Positions 35,996 through 47,783 are shown, counted from the stretch's first letter. The stretch is 64,000 bases of DNA from Alnus glutinosa (GCF_958979055.1 NC_084899.1:880501-944500); one strand, 5' to 3'. Numbers and translations are program-made. Notes: generated by a model from the sequence alone, not told the origin.

Positions 35996-38785
35996 ATGGA
36001 CCAGGGACGCCATCCTTATGCATATCGGGCACCTCGCCCACCCGTGCCCCCCATGACCACGCCCACTGATTCGACGCCAGTATATACTGCGGCGTGGCCA
36101 CCCCACCCAGACGGGGCTTATAGACCATTGTTGCCGGGTATGGTGGCCGTGCCCACGTCAGATCACGGGCAGACCAGCACAGCTGGAGTTGGCAGCTCTC
36201 CATTGTCGGAGCCGCCGACATTATTTTAGTTAGGGTTCACCCAACCGGGTAACGCCTATCGATGGTGGGTGCAAGAGGGGGTGGGGTCACAGGGTTATGC
36301 GCCGTACTTTCCGTATACGTATAGTCGACCTATGACGTGTAACCCTGATAGTGAGACGCAGGATTGTAGATTTCCACTGTCACAGACCGGGGAGATGCAG
36401 ATGCCGGCTGTGGGGTTGGGACAGATACCGGCACAGGCGGCGATGCAGGGCCAGATTTTGGGGCCGAGACAGATGCCAGCATCAGGGGCGAGTCAGGGCC
36501 CGGGGCATGTAGAGAGGCAGATGCCGTTACCTGGTGAGAGCCAGATGCCACTTTCCGGTGAGAGTCAGATGCCGCTTTCCGGTGAGAGTCAGATGCCAGA
36601 TGTGGGGGGGAGCCAGACTACCCATGAGGAGGACGTTGCGATGTTGGGTACCGATCAGTTGGCCCCCGGTAGCCCCCAGGGTATGGATTCAGATGATGAT
36701 CAGCATCCTCCACCAGCCGGAGAGGTTGGCGAGGAGGTTGCAGGCGACCCAGCGACGCAGCACATAGGGACTGGGCAGATTCGGTTGATGGGTAAGTACA
36801 TATGTAGACATCCTTAAAACTCATATTATGTTACCAAAATATTTTTTTTGGTTTGGAAAAAAATAACTATTTGATTACATTTTGTTTATATATGTGTGTG
36901 TGTGTTATTTAGTGTTAACCAATTAAATTAATGTTGAATATATTTTTTCATTAGGGTACAACCCAGACGGGACCATTTATTATGAGGTGATTGACGACCC
37001 AGCGAGAAACTGGGTGCTCCCGAGGGGGAAGAAGGTTGTATTGCAGTACAATGCTGCTATACAACCTGTAGGACGAGCCTGCAATCGTTTTCGGCGGGAA
37101 GTGGGCAAGATGATCAGGAGTGGGTCCTACATACACATGCGGGACGAATGGGCGAGGGTAAATAGGCAGATTAAGCAGGCAATGTGGAACGCACTGATGG
37201 TATGTTTATGAATATAATTTAATTATTTATTTGAATTAAACTTGAGCTTAATGTTTAGGTTGAAGTTTTTAAACCTATAATGCTTTGATTGAAATGTGCA
37301 GGAGGAGTTCTATCTACCTGTATCAGTTGACATGCGCAGGGCACAACAGGAGGCGTGGAATGATATTGGACGTAAGCACCGCTCGTGGAAGTCGAGGTTC
37401 AAAACCCAACTAGGAATTGGAGACGGTGACACGCCCGAGAGTATCCGTGCGAGAATGCCGAAGAAATTTTTTGAGCAGTATGATGCAGAAGATGTAGAAT
37501 TCCTGCTGAGAGATTGGTGCAGAGAGCATAAAATCGTATGTAGGCCAAAAAATTGTCAACTATTTTTTAATAACAGTTCATTTAATTTTAGTTTTAATTT
37601 AAGTGTGTCAATTGTTACATGTTTATTTTCATGTTCAATGCGTAGGCAACCTCTGAACGGATGAAGAGGTTGCGGGAGCGGAATGACCTACCTCATTGTG
37701 CGGGATCTAAAAGTTATGCCAGATTTAATCACGAGGAGGTAATTAAATATATATGTTTATGTTTTTAATATTTGTTGGTAATTGTTTTTCTTTTTCTTTT
37801 TCTTTAAACTATTTTTATCGCTATCTGTTTGTTATATATGTCAACTGCATGACGACAGGCATGTACATCTGGCACGCCCCCCACTCGCGCCGCGTCGTTC
37901 GTGAAGACCCACACAAAGAAGGACGGCACTTTCCTGAACGACCGTACACGGGTCTTATGCGTATGCTACTGATTTAGTTTACTAATATTTTTAAATTATG
38001 TGTGATATGTCATTATTCAATATATGACTTTTTCATGTTGACGACGTACAGGAGAGGATGACGCAGAGTTTAGCCAGTGATCCAGCCGCCACGCAAAGCG
38101 TCTCCGCAGACACGGTGCGTTGGGCACCGAACGACGCTTACGAACAGGCGATTGGGAGGCCTGAGTATGCAGGGAGGGTTCGGCAGGTTGGCCCGAACGT
38201 CACACCTGTTCGAGGGACATGTTTTTCATATAGGCCTCGGTCACAGGGGGGACCATCTCAGGGGACGTCTCGGGATTGGGCCGAACAGTCTCGGAAGATG
38301 GAAGAGATGCAAGCGAAGCTACATGCTGAGCGAGCGAGGAATGACCGTTTGGAGCAGCGCGTGCAACAGTTCGACGGCATAGAGCAGCGCTTGCGAGAGA
38401 TGGAGGTCTTCATGTCCTCCATGGCAGTACCAACACCATGTGTTGGTAATCAGTCTTCTCCTGCACACGTAGGTAGTACGTCGTCCGTTGGTAGTGCATC
38501 TGCAGGTATGGTTTATATTGTGTATAGGACAAAATTAATTTCAATTTGTTTTCATTACCCCTTTAATTTTGCAAGTAATATTATATACTTTAATTGTCTA
38601 TATTATTTGCAGGTAATTCGACAACGGTTGGTACGTTGTCGCCTGTTGGACGACAGCTGAGCCAGCACTCCACTGTCGCTACACCTTCGCCCGCTACACC
38701 ATTCATTGCGCAGCAATCGCCGGTGGGCGAGAACACGCCTAGGACGGTACCTCGTGATTCGCAGAGACGCCTTTCAGATTTGTAG
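35996..38785 (+). CDS. Second En/Spm-type gene, one in-frame stop
   Basis: Seven exons join in frame with GT-AG introns: 35996-36791, 36955-37199, 37302-37535, 37646-37738, 37859-37960, 38052-38505 and 38613-38785 (699 codons). Codon 78 (36227-36229) is TAG; both sides are otherwise open in the same frame. Exon 1 is Pro/Gln/Met-rich, with a 24-bp repeat encoding GESQMPLS. Exons 2-6 match the plant transposase (Ptta/En/Spm, Transposase_24) family: [64 protein letters not shown]. Exon 6 ends in a coiled coil ([18 protein letters not shown] on). In En/Spm the second protein binds the subterminal repeats; that role is inferred. A start after the stop, or readthrough, is possible. Confidence 0.85.
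36533..36604 (+). repeat. 24-bp coding repeat in the second CACTA gene
   Basis: Three in-frame copies of a 24-bp unit around 'ggtgagagtcagatgcc' encode GESQMPLS repeats in exon 1, preceded by looser QMP-containing units. Confidence 0.85.
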
Positions 38786-39077
38786 ATATTTTGTGTAATT
38801 ATTTTTTGTTCGTAAATATTTGCTTGTTAACGAATATGTTATTAATTATTTGTTTGTGTAGTATGATTTCGTGTTGGTTTTGGGTAAAATAAATGCTGCG
38901 TTATTTGTGGTCGAAAATTACAAAATTTGAAAAATTCAAAAAAAAATTTAATTAACCCAAATAAATTTTATAAAACAATAAAAAATTTATTTTTAATTAA
39001 AAATACAATTAAATAATTAAATAAAAATTTTAATTAAATAAAAAACTGAATTTAGTTTTTTTTTAAATTAAAAACAT
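38786..39077. other. 3' region of the CACTA, AT-rich
   Basis: Untranslated AT-rich sequence between the second gene and the right subterminal repeats. No further gene seen. Confidence 0.6.
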
Positions 39078-39320
39078 TTTGACACGTGTATCGGAATACA
39101 CGTGTCAAATTTGACACGCGTATTCCAATACGCGTGTCAAAATGTTTTGACACGTGTATTGGAATACACGTGTCAAATTGGACACGCGTATTCCGATACA
39201 CGTGTCAAACTGTGCAGTTTGTAACATGCACATTTGACACGCGTAATACGCGTGTCAAAGTACACGTGTCTAAATGTTTGACACGTGTACGACACTGTAC
39301 ACGTGTCAAACTGCACGTGA
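39078..39320. repeat. Right subterminal repeats of the large CACTA
   Basis: Dense 'gacacgtgta', 'tacacgtgtc', 'gacacgcgta' and 'tacgcgtgtc' units, mirroring the left end. Confidence 0.88.
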
Positions 39321-39347
39321 CTATTTCATGCGATTTTTGTAGTGAAT

Positions 39348-39370
39348 ACTAAATCATTTAAAAAAAAAAG
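39348..39370 (+). mobile_element. Probable LINE poly(A) tail, displaced
   Basis: 'actaaatcattt' followed by a run of A lies immediately past the CACTA target duplication. It is the natural continuation of the LINE 3' end that stops at 24778. This is inferred from position and composition. Confidence 0.55.
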
Positions 39371-39879
39371 AAAAAAGAGAAAGAAAGAAAGAAAAGAAGG
39401 AGAGAGAGAGAGAGAGAGAGAAAAATTATATTCATAAGTCATAAAATAGTTTATGCTTTTGATGATTATCGATCTGCTCAAACAATTTTTCACCGCTCTC
39501 CACATTTTTGGGTAGGCAATTATGAGAGAGCCCCACACGGACCCTTTCAAAATTGCCTACCCAAATTACATGCAATTGTATTAGATCTTAATCCTACATC
39601 CGAAGGCCTTCCATTTTCACGTACTCTCTTCCTATATATGTAGCTGTTCTTCGCCATCCCACTCTCTAGCTTCTTTGCAACTCAGATTATATGAAAATGT
39701 AAAAAGTATTCGACAATTTTTTTTACAAGCGAAACGCTGAAAAATATTTTTTGAACCATTTTTTGGGTTGCAAGCAAACAATGAAAAATAACCACTTTTC
39801 AAAAATATTTTTGGCTAAAAATATTTCTAGAATATATAAAACATTTCTCGCCGAAACAAATGGGACTTATAGTCAAGTC
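39371..39879. other. Intergenic DNA with a short inverted repeat
   Basis: A (GA)n run ends at 39420. 'tttgggtaggcaatt' (about 39507) is exactly inverted at about 39552 ('aattgcctacccaaa'), making a hairpin with a loop of roughly 30 bp, perhaps a tiny MITE. No coding frame. Confidence 0.55.
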
Positions 39880-40265
39880 TAACACTTTCTTGCTACTCAA
39901 TCCCAGGTTTCGGGTCTATATATAACTTCTATTAGTTCTATTATATGCATCATATTAGGCTAAGTTTGGACTCGTCCCATTTGTTAACAAAAGCTTAAAT
40001 GTGAAGTTAGGTTCGAACTTTAGATATATAGTATGTTAAATCACTAATTATTTTAAAAAAAATAATTAGATTTATAAAGATACTCTAGCTAACACCATTC
40101 AATTCTTATTGTTTAAGATCTTCATTGGTTATAATGTTTTTTTTTTTTTTTTAATATCAAGAGAATTGATGGTGCTTGTGTTCTTATAGCAATGAGAATA
40201 TTTAAAGATAGAAGAGTCACCCAAAATAAACTTTTTTGTACTGAAGATAATGTATGTGTGTAACA
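39880..40265. repeat. Third copy of the germin-like far-upstream flank
   Basis: 'ttgctactcaatcccag', 'gtttcgggtctatatataac', 'catattaggcta' and then 'ggtgcttgtgttcttatagca' and 'aaagatagaagag' match the region upstream of gene C (44250-44540) and more loosely gene D (48560-48650). It is probably gene B's far-upstream flank, pushed away by the LINE and CACTA insertions. Confidence 0.7.
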
Positions 40266-42083
40266 GCCCACTTAAAACGTTGAAACTTATTTTAAAATAA
40301 TTGTCATTGTATAACCACAGGGCTTTCAAATATTTTAAAAGGTGTGTAAAAACTTCTTTAAAATGTATATATACTTATATATGCATCTATGTACAAGTGT
40401 TCCACAAAGGTGTTAAAAGAGTTCTAAAATTTTAAGGTTCAACGACCATCGAACGATATTTCCTGTACTACCGATGCCGATTGATCAGTGCCCACTTGCA
40501 TGGTTTTGGTAAAAATTTCTTGAACATGTAGCGTGGAAGGGCCCTATTTAAAGACCAAGGATTAAACCTAGGTCATATTTTCACATATTTTTAGAGACCC
40601 AATTATCCCTGGAGAGAGAAAGAGGGGGAGAAAGGAGTAGAAAGAGAGGAATTTCTTGGAGGTTTTTCTCCTTAAAGCTTAAAGGGGATTTGATTCTTAC
40701 ACTACACCATCACAACAACTGCACAACAACCCCTCACATGAAGGTGGGCCCTAGTGTGTGGGGCCCATCCTCATATGAGTGGTTGTTGTACAGTTGTTGT
40801 ATTGGTGTTGTAAATCTAACATTTTCCTTTCCTTTTTATGTTGAAACATTATCTAAACATCCATATTTTAGTACTTCAAAACACTTTTCCATGGTTGATA
40901 GATTTTGATTACGAGAATAAAAGCTAGTGCCTTAAATATTTTTAAAAGCAATGTATGTGGCCAGGATTGATGGAAATGTTTGTGCATGGTAGATGATGTA
41001 TATTAGGGCATCTAAGATCATTATAAGAGTACTACTTGCGCATCAGATTAGGGTTTTATAGAGGAATTTTAGTATTAATACAAATGATAGAGCGTCGATC
41101 AATCGACGAAGGCAGGGGATGTATAATTAGGATTTTTAATCATGATTAGGGTTTAAGACGCATGACTATGACTTCACGTGTAAGACTAGGATTTTAGGTA
41201 TGAAATATATCTAATATTAGAAATTTAGAAAGTAATTTGCAAAAATGTAAAGTCAAGCTTTCGAGATGTCCAGGATTGAGGATGAACGTTCAAGGTAAGT
41301 AAATGTTTATGGAACGGTTTAACAATTTTTATTATACAACATGTTTATTAAACCAAGTATTCTTGAAATACATGCTTCTAATTAAATAATTATATTGTGA
41401 GCCTAATGTTTCCAATGAATATTTATAATTACATTGAGACACATATTTACTTATTAAATGAATTATAATAATTGAATATGGATGTACTTATTTAAGTTAA
41501 TGTGATTATTCTTAGTAAATGCTTTTGTTGTAATATATGATTATTGTTGATCGATAGAATAAAATAAAAGCCACGTATTTTCGCTGCATATTCTACTTTG
41601 GGGGAGTAGAGAATCTCTTTGAGGCTTATTTACTTAGAAAATAGGTTGTTAATTAATAAAGAAAAAACGTAGAGCTCTTGATCTTTCTCTCATGCCTCGC
41701 TCTCAACAAAAACAAACTTCCCCCCATTAGATCTCAGTCAAGTAGAAGATCCGAGTTTCTACTCTTCCCTCCTCCCAACCACAACTCTCATGTACCCCTC
41801 TTCTCCATCTCCTCTTTGTTACCTTTTTTATTTTTTTTTCCCCCTTAGTTTTTCTTGCCTTTTGTTTGGGTTATTAGATGTTAGGTCTACTGAAAACTCA
41901 TAATCTCTGCCTTTGATCTTTCCAATAGATCTTTTACGTCACAATATACTTCTAGATTGCCATTTCCTTGGGCTTTGTTGATACATCTTTATTTGGCCGT
42001 GGCTTCTTATATCCTTATCTGATGTTGATGCATGTACAACTATCCACAAGGAATACATGATAATTTTATAAACTAAATTAGAG
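40266..42083. other. Repeat-like intergenic DNA, no gene seen
   Basis: Begins with 'gtaacagcccacttaaaacg', resembling an LTR start like that at 338, but no partner or target duplication was found. A MITE lies at 40686-40825. From about 41990 the sequence becomes similar to 46360-46470 beyond gene D, the outer edge of the C/D duplication. No recognisable coding frame. Confidence 0.45.
40686..40825. mobile_element. Small MITE, related to 21368-21507
   Basis: 'gatttgattcttacacta' through 'tattggtgttgtaaatc' with an inner 'acaacaactgcacaac' pairing with 'ttgtacagttgttg' and a GTGGGCCC core. It is similar end to end to 21368-21507. Confidence 0.68.
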
Positions 42084-42561
42084 GAAAACTTCACTTATAA
42101 TCCCTGATTTTTCATCACTTTTACGATTAAAGTATCAATTTTTAAAGTGTCAATTTAGGATATACATCTTTTAATTTTTTTTTTCAATTTCAACCCTCTG
42201 TTAGAATTTTTCGTTAAATTCTATCAAAATTTCTAAAATACCTCTGCGTTTATTTTTATTTTTTTAAAAAAAAAAATTATAAAATTTTTCAAAGATTCAG
42301 GCCTGAATATTTTAGCAAATTCAGTTAAATTCTGACAAACACCTAAATCGTTGCAATTTTTTTCTTTTTGTTTTTCCTAAAAAGAAGAAGGGGTATTTTG
42401 AAAATTTTGACAGAATTTAAAGAAAAATTCTAACAGATGGTTGAAATTGAAAAAAAAGTAAAAGATGGATACCCTAAATTGATACTTTTTAAAGATGGGT
42501 ATCATAATTACAAAAGTGATGAAAGATCGAGGGTTATAAATGAAGTTTTTCCTTGAATTGT
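42084..42561. mobile_element. Foldback/MITE beside the C/D duplication
   Basis: Arms of about 150-200 bp. 'aaaacttcacttataa' and 'tttcatcacttttacgatta' on the left are inverted on the right as 'taattacaaaagtgatgaaa' and 'ttataaatgaagttttt'. It is absent from the matching site beside gene D (about 46470), so it inserted after the C/D duplication. 'attagag' on both sides may be the target duplication. A related, more decayed element lies at 61783-62160. Confidence 0.72.
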
Positions 42562-42569
42562 ATTAGAGA

Positions 42570-43270
42570 AAATTACTCTAATCTAATTTAAAGAAAAACT
42601 CTGTTATTTGTCACTGTTCAACTGATCATCTTGAGCCTGTCAAAACAGACGTTCTGATTCTAATTAAATGGAAATTGCAAGGGAATTGCTCTTGGCAGTT
42701 GCCACACGTGAGCTGTCAAGAACTCAATTTGGATAATACAAATTAGTAACTGTTAAGGTTAATTATCATGTTATTTGATGTTGAATGATATCAAAATCTG
42801 AAATTCAAATATTCCGAGGTAGAGTATTAATCATCTCAATATTCCTACTTGATCATAAAAAATGGTCTCTTCCAGCAATTGGTAAATGAAAACCTACCAC
42901 TAGGAGTTATTGTCTTAGAAGTTAGAGCTTGTTAGATAAGTATTTAGTCTTATTTTGGGATTGCTTGGAAATAGCTCCCATTTGGAATAACACAAAACAC
43001 AGATCGTGCATTTATTCACCTTGCTTTATCAAAGGCATTTGCCATTAACAGAAACACAGTATTGGTGCGCGCTTTAAAAGTCAGAAGACCACTCAAGACT
43101 CCTAGAAGCAATACAAAGACCACTCACAAGACTACTCTTTCATTAATAAACCAAGAAACTGCTACTGAGAAGAAGAATCCTACTCTTATGAGCCTTCTCA
43201 ATCACAACAAAGAAACAAACCACTGGGACACAATCTCTGAAGACTTTCCTGTTGGTAGATCTCCGAAGAG
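42570..43270. repeat. Downstream flank shared by genes C and D
   Basis: Collinear with 46470-47140: 'gaagttctgattctaa'-type phrases, 'gggaattgctcttggcagtt', 'gtcaagaactcaatttgga', 'aacacaaaacacagatcgtg' and 'aagaagaatcctactc'. Confidence 0.8.
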
Positions 43271-43274
43271 TACC

Positions 43275-43904
43275 TTAACCAGTGCCACCAAGAACGCCTT
43301 TAAGCTTCTTAATCTGAGGAATGTCAAGGAAAGTAGTTGCTGCTACCAATTCAGTGGGTAAATTGTTTGCAAACAAAGCGAAGTCCAGAATCTGTAGACC
43401 TGGGGTTGCACTACTGAAGCTAGCAAATGCTATGGCTGGAATACCTCCGGAATTCACTTGGAAGTGTAGTAATCCTTCTGGGAAAACCATGATGTCACCC
43501 TTCTTAAGAGTTTGAAAGTAAAGAGTATTAGCTGAGGAAACAAACCCAGCGCAGATTCTCCCTCGCACAACAAGTAGGACTTCTGAACCTCCAGGATGTG
43601 TGTGGAATGGCACAACCCCACCAGGCGCCAAGTCCAGACGAGCCAAAGAAATTCCAAGCCCGTTCACACCAGGAATCTGCGTGGCAAACGCCGGAGTGAC
43701 CGCAGCTTTAATAAGATTTGAGGTGTTTCCGGCAATGCCTAGGCCAGAGAAAACAAAATCAGCCACCGTGACACTTGCAGGCTTCTTGCAAGAGTAACCT
43801 GCGGGGCTTTCAGGAGCTGTAAAGTCAGCGACACAGAAGTCCTGCACGGCAGCATGGCAGGAAGAAAGGAGGAGAGAAAAGATGAAGATAATGGGAGATA
43901 TCAT
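43275..43904 (-). CDS. Germin-like protein C (ABP19/ABP20 type)
   Basis: A 209-residue single-exon germin-like protein starting at Met [10 protein letters not shown]. The open frame extends 24 codons further upstream, but those residues (Lys-rich, read through the leader) have no counterpart in the other copies, and the equivalent of their ATG is GTG here. There is a signal peptide and the usual FCVADF...YSCKKP cysteines. Box 1 is [14 protein letters not shown] with both His and the Glu; box 2 is [18 protein letters not shown] with its His. It ends in the shared LKGVLGGTG. Pro-Phe before HTH and Gln-Val-Asn-Ser in box 2 are shared with D and differ from A/B. Apoplastic metal-binding cupin; exact activity unknown. 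Confidence 0.94.
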   Translation of the reverse strand: MISPIIFIFSLLLSSCHAAVQDFCVADFTAPESPAGYSCKKPASVTVADFVFSGLGIAGNTSNLIKAAVTPAFATQIPGVNGLGISLARLDLAPGGVVPFHTHPGGSEVLLVVRGRICAGFVSSANTLYFQTLKKGDIMVFPEGLLHFQVNSGGIPAIAFASFSSATPGLQILDFALFANNLPTELVAATTFLDIPQIKKLKGVLGGTG

Positions 43905-44235
43905 CCTCACAAGTATTGTATTATGGAAGATAATGGTTTTTTTCTTTTTAAAGCTTTTAGGGTGGTCTGGTGCCACTTATATGTATAGAACTTGGATAAT
44001 ATTGTGGAACTTTTGGCCATTGCAATTGGTGGCTTGGGATGCGCCCATGCAGTACTTCACGGGCAAACATGAGCAAGAAGAAACGACAGACATCGAGCTG
44101 TAAATTATTGTATTGCATGTCGGATGTGATCTCTTTTTGGGATAACGACAAGAAGTCTCTTTTTGTTTGGAATGCGGGATTTTTCTCCTCCACCTAATTT
44201 GTAAACGAATTCGTTGCTTCGATCGAGGAGTTTTA
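43905..44235 (-). promoter_or_regulatory. Upstream region of germin-like gene C
   Basis: On the minus strand a TATA-like 'tatacatataagtgg' (43978-43990) lies about 75-85 bp before the ATG. The shared block 'gtcggatgtgatct', 'tctctttttgtttggaatgc' and 'aattcgttgcttcgatcgagg' follows further upstream. Confidence 0.7.
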
Positions 44236-46465
44236 ATTAGAGTCAGTCAAGTCTAAAGACTTTCTTTACTGCTCAATTCCAGTTTCGGGTCTATATATAA
44301 CTTCTATTATATGGATCATATTAGGCTAACTTTGTTAAATCATTAATTATTTTAAAATTTTTAATTGATAAAATAATTTGATTTAATCACTTAATTAACA
44401 TATTATTATTTAATTTTTTCTTTCTTTCTTTCACATATCAATAGAATTGGCGGTGCTTAGTACTGCATGTGTTCATATAGCAGTGAGATGTAATTAAAGA
44501 TAGAGGAGGTGTGCCCTAATTAAACAACTTTTATTGGACTGAAGATAATGAATACACGCTTGACTATGTAGCTGATTCCTTGAAATTAATCTCCAGGATT
44601 TTCGATCTTCAACCAAAAGCTTGTTACGTACGTCATATGCTAGCTAGCTAGGTAGCTTACCTTGTCAGACTAAATTAAGGGAGATCTTGAGAATAGTCAA
44701 TTAGTGCGTGAATCCGTATGATATATATGTCCATCGATGATCGGAGAAACGTCAAAATGTGGTCCCTGAGCACATGGGGAGGGAAAGAAACGAAGGCATA
44801 AGAAGACATTTTGACAGCTAAAAGGCTAGGATCCTCTGCAAGTCTTCTCTGCACTTTAAATGCATGGTAGCCATGGAAAATTGATAACTGATCGATAATC
44901 AATTTGCATGATTCGTGCCTTTGAGTGAGAAGAGAACATGCATTCTAATTAAGGCAAGCCTTACTTCCGGCCGAGATGTAGGTCGAAAGCCCGACCACCT
45001 GAGTTAAGTTTCCTTACGAAGGAGAGGAAATTGATCGATGTGCTCAGTACTGTTAATAATATTAATCTCAAAACCTTAAACTTCGGATAAAAAATAAAAT
45101 TAATTATTTAATTAATATTATAATTTTTTTTTTTATTTAAAGAGCTAAGTCCAACATGTAAAATATTTAAATTTGAGAATTTGTTGTTTAATTATTATCG
45201 GTTGATAACCAAAGGCGTGACCGATCATCATTGATTTGCTCGGATTAACCTTAGCTTATTGATTTACCTGGACCTAAAGGTAAATTGTTGCAAAGAAGTT
45301 TGTCGCTTAAAGGTAATTAGAGGAGTTAAAACAATTGTATTGATAAATTTCAACTAATTAATGTCTTGGTGCTAGCTAGCTAGCTATTGGGTATACGTAC
45401 GTTTCGCTCACATGCATCAGTCATCTTAATTAATCCAACGATATATATATTACAAAAATATTTGAATTAAGGCACCAAAAAAATAAAATGTTGGACTTTC
45501 ACTACATAATTTGAGTTAAAAGTATGAAATTAAATTATTACAAAATTATTAAAAATAATAATAATTTTAATCGATCATTTTAATATAAAAAAAAAATACT
45601 ATAAAATAACAAAAAAAAAAAAACTTTAGAAGTCTTTTTTTGTCCTTTTCTGCTTCTAAAACCACCTTTTACGTTTTGTTTCCAAACAATTTTAACAGCT
45701 TCAAAGCCCTTTAAACAAGTAGCTACTAAACAACTTTTTAGCAAAGCTCTACGTACACACAAAACTTCTACAGTCAAAAGTTATATTACCCCGGCCACCG
45801 CAATTTTAAATAGGTCTTTATAAATCATTTAATTAATATTCACCAAGGATAACTTGATCCTCCTATACCATATAAATGCAGGATTGAGGCATTTTTGATG
45901 CACCATCATGATCAGAGGGCATGCTGAAGAACTTAGGAGGACTAAGAATGCTCCCATCTATATAACCCATGAGTTGTTGGACATGTTGATATGGAGAAAC
46001 TTGAGCTTTCCAAAAGAGTTAATTGCCTTTGGTCAGCTTGATAGAAACAAGGTGATTCAGATTAATTCGTGAGAGTGACAGGACACTGTTGTTTGCACCA
46101 GTCGTTGAAGAGGTTGAGGGCAAAGTTTTTTGCACCAGTGGTTGAAGAGTTTGAGGAAGATGTGGCCATAAGATCAGACATTTGTCTTTAATTGCTTTGA
46201 TACCATAAAGAATTTAACACTCAATTGGAAGAATGGTTTGATTCTTCTTGGATACTTAATACAAGAAGAGTTTGATATCTAGAACAACAGTTTATGGAAA
46301 CATTATCACATATGCATGTATTCTATCATTATCTTTGACCAACACTGTTTTTGCTTTGCTGCCTTTATTTTATCTGGTGGTAGTTTCTTATCCTTATCTG
46401 ATTAAGCTGATGTAAAGCTATCCTCAACACATGTTAAAGAACACTTAAAGAGTTTTATAAACTGA
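44236..46465. other. Intergenic DNA between genes C and D
   Basis: 44240-44880 pairs with 48120-48870 (for example 'aaacaacttttat' and 'gaaacgtcaaaatgtggtcc' equivalents), so the C/D duplication extends this far. From 45000 to 46460 there is AT-rich DNA with no recognisable gene. A 'gcaccagtsgttgaagag' phrase is repeated at about 46096 and 46131. Confidence 0.5.
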
Positions 46466-46469
46466 GGTG

Positions 46470-47140
46470 AACGAAATTCTTCTAACCTAACTTGAATAAA
46501 AACTTTGTTCTATATCACTGCTCGCTGTTCAACTCTTGAGCCTGTTGAAAGAGAAGTTCTGATTCTAAATGGAAGGTGCAAGGGAATTAATTGCTCTTGG
46601 CAGTTGGCACACGTACATGACCTGTCAAGAACTCAATTTGGACAGCACAAAGTAATTAACTGTTAAGGTTATCATGTTATTTGATGCTGTTCAATGGTTT
46701 TAAATGGATTTCAGAGGTAGAATCATCTCAATATTTCTACTATATATGATCATAAAAAATGGTCTCCCAGCATTTCATTGTCAATATTTATTAAGCAATT
46801 GCTGCACAAAAACTTGCCACTTGCTGTCTTAGAGCATGTTAGATAAGTATTTCGTCTTATTTTGGGTTTATTTGGAATAACACAAAACACAGATCGTGCA
46901 TTTATTCATCTGGCTTCATCAAAGGAATTTTCCTTCAACAGAAATACAGAATTGCTTTAAAAATCAGAGGCATACTCAGTACTAAGCATACAATTCAAAC
47001 TTCTACAAGCAATACAAAGACCACTCACATGACTCTTTCATTAATAAACCAAGAAACTTCTACTGACTAGAAGAATCCTACTCTTATGAACCAGCTTCTC
47101 AATCACAACAAAGAAGCCATTGGGACAGAAAATCTCTGGA
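46470..47140. repeat. Downstream flank of gene D, paired with C
   Basis: Collinear with 42570-43270. It lacks the MITE that interrupts the outer part of the C copy. Confidence 0.8.
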
Positions 47141-47144
47141 GACC

Positions 47145-47783
47145 TTAACCTGTACCCCCAAGAACGCCTTTAAGCTTCTTAATCTGAGGAATGTCAAGGA
47201 AAGTAGTTGCTGCTACCAATTCAGTGGGTAAATCGTTTGCAAACAAAACGTAGTCCAGAATCTGGAGACCTGGGCTTGCACTACTGAAGCTAGCATATGC
47301 TTCAGCTGGACTACCTCCGGAATTCACTTGGAAGTGTAGTAATCCTTTAGGGAAAGCCATGATGTCACCCCTCTGAAGATTTTTAAGGTAAACATTATTA
47401 GCTGAGGAAACAAACCCAGCGGTGATTGTTCCTTTCAAAACAAGTAGGACTTCTGAACCTCCAGGATGTGTGTGGAATGGCACAACTCCACCAGGCGCCA
47501 AGTCCAGACGAGCCAAAGAAATTCCAAGCCCGTTCACACCAGGAAACTGCGTGGAAAATGCCGGGGTGACTGCAGCTTTAATAAGATTTGAGGTGTTTCC
47601 GGCAATGCCTAGGCCAGAGAAAACAAAATCAGCCACCGTGACCTCTGCAGGCTTTTTGCAAGCGTAGCCTGCGGGGCTTTCAGGAGCTGCGAGGTCAGCG
47701 ACACAGAAGTCCTGCACAGCAGCATGGCAGGAGAAAAGGAGGAGAGAAAAGATGAAGATAGTGGGAGATATCATGATCCTCAT
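47145..47783 (-). CDS. Germin-like protein D (ABP19/ABP20 type)
   Basis: A 212-residue single-exon germin-like protein, the duplicate of gene C. It starts [21 protein letters not shown], a signal peptide; Met4 aligns with the start of C. The cysteines of FCVADL and YACKKP are present. Box 1 [14 protein letters not shown] and box 2 [18 protein letters not shown] keep all metal ligands. Box 2 has Ala-Phe-Pro-Lys where the others have Val-Phe-Pro-Gln/Glu. The frame is intact and ends [10 protein letters not shown] secreted cell-wall protein is expected. Which germin activity it has is unknown. Confidence 0.95.
   Translation of the reverse strand: MRIMISPTIFIFSLLLFSCHAAVQDFCVADLAAPESPAGYACKKPAEVTVADFVFSGLGIAGNTSNLIKAAVTPAFSTQFPGVNGLGISLARLDLAPGGVVPFHTHPGGSEVLLVLKGTITAGFVSSANNVYLKNLQRGDIMAFPKGLLHFQVNSGGSPAEAYASFSSASPGLQILDYVLFANDLPTELVAATTFLDIPQIKKLKGVLGGTG

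Larger units (their letters stand above)
24779..39344 (+). mobile_element. Large CACTA (En/Spm-type) transposon, 14.6 kb
   Basis: The left end reads CACTACAAAAATCGC and the right end is its exact 15-bp inverse. AAT flanks both sides (24776-24778 and 39345-39347), the expected 3-bp target duplication. Both subterminal zones (about 24799-25075 and 39078-39320) carry dense ACACGTGT/ACACGCGT palindromes, the probable transposase-binding repeats. Inside are a TNP2-like transposase gene and a second En/Spm-type gene on the plus strand, preceded by about 7 kb of repeats: TTAGGG-containing tandem units, a foldback insertion, CCCTAAA-rich arrays and a CT-rich block. Coding capacity is nearly complete, with one in-frame stop in the second gene. 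It inserted into a LINE 3' end. Confidence 0.95.

Noticed and set aside
36138-36229. A GT-AG pair that would splice out the TAG of the second CACTA gene
   Set aside because: The 92-bp interval is not a multiple of three and would break the downstream frame.
43905-43976. 24-codon N-terminal extension of germin-like gene C
   Set aside because: The residues correspond to leader DNA of the other copies, are Lys-rich and would disrupt the signal peptide; the internal Met is the better start.
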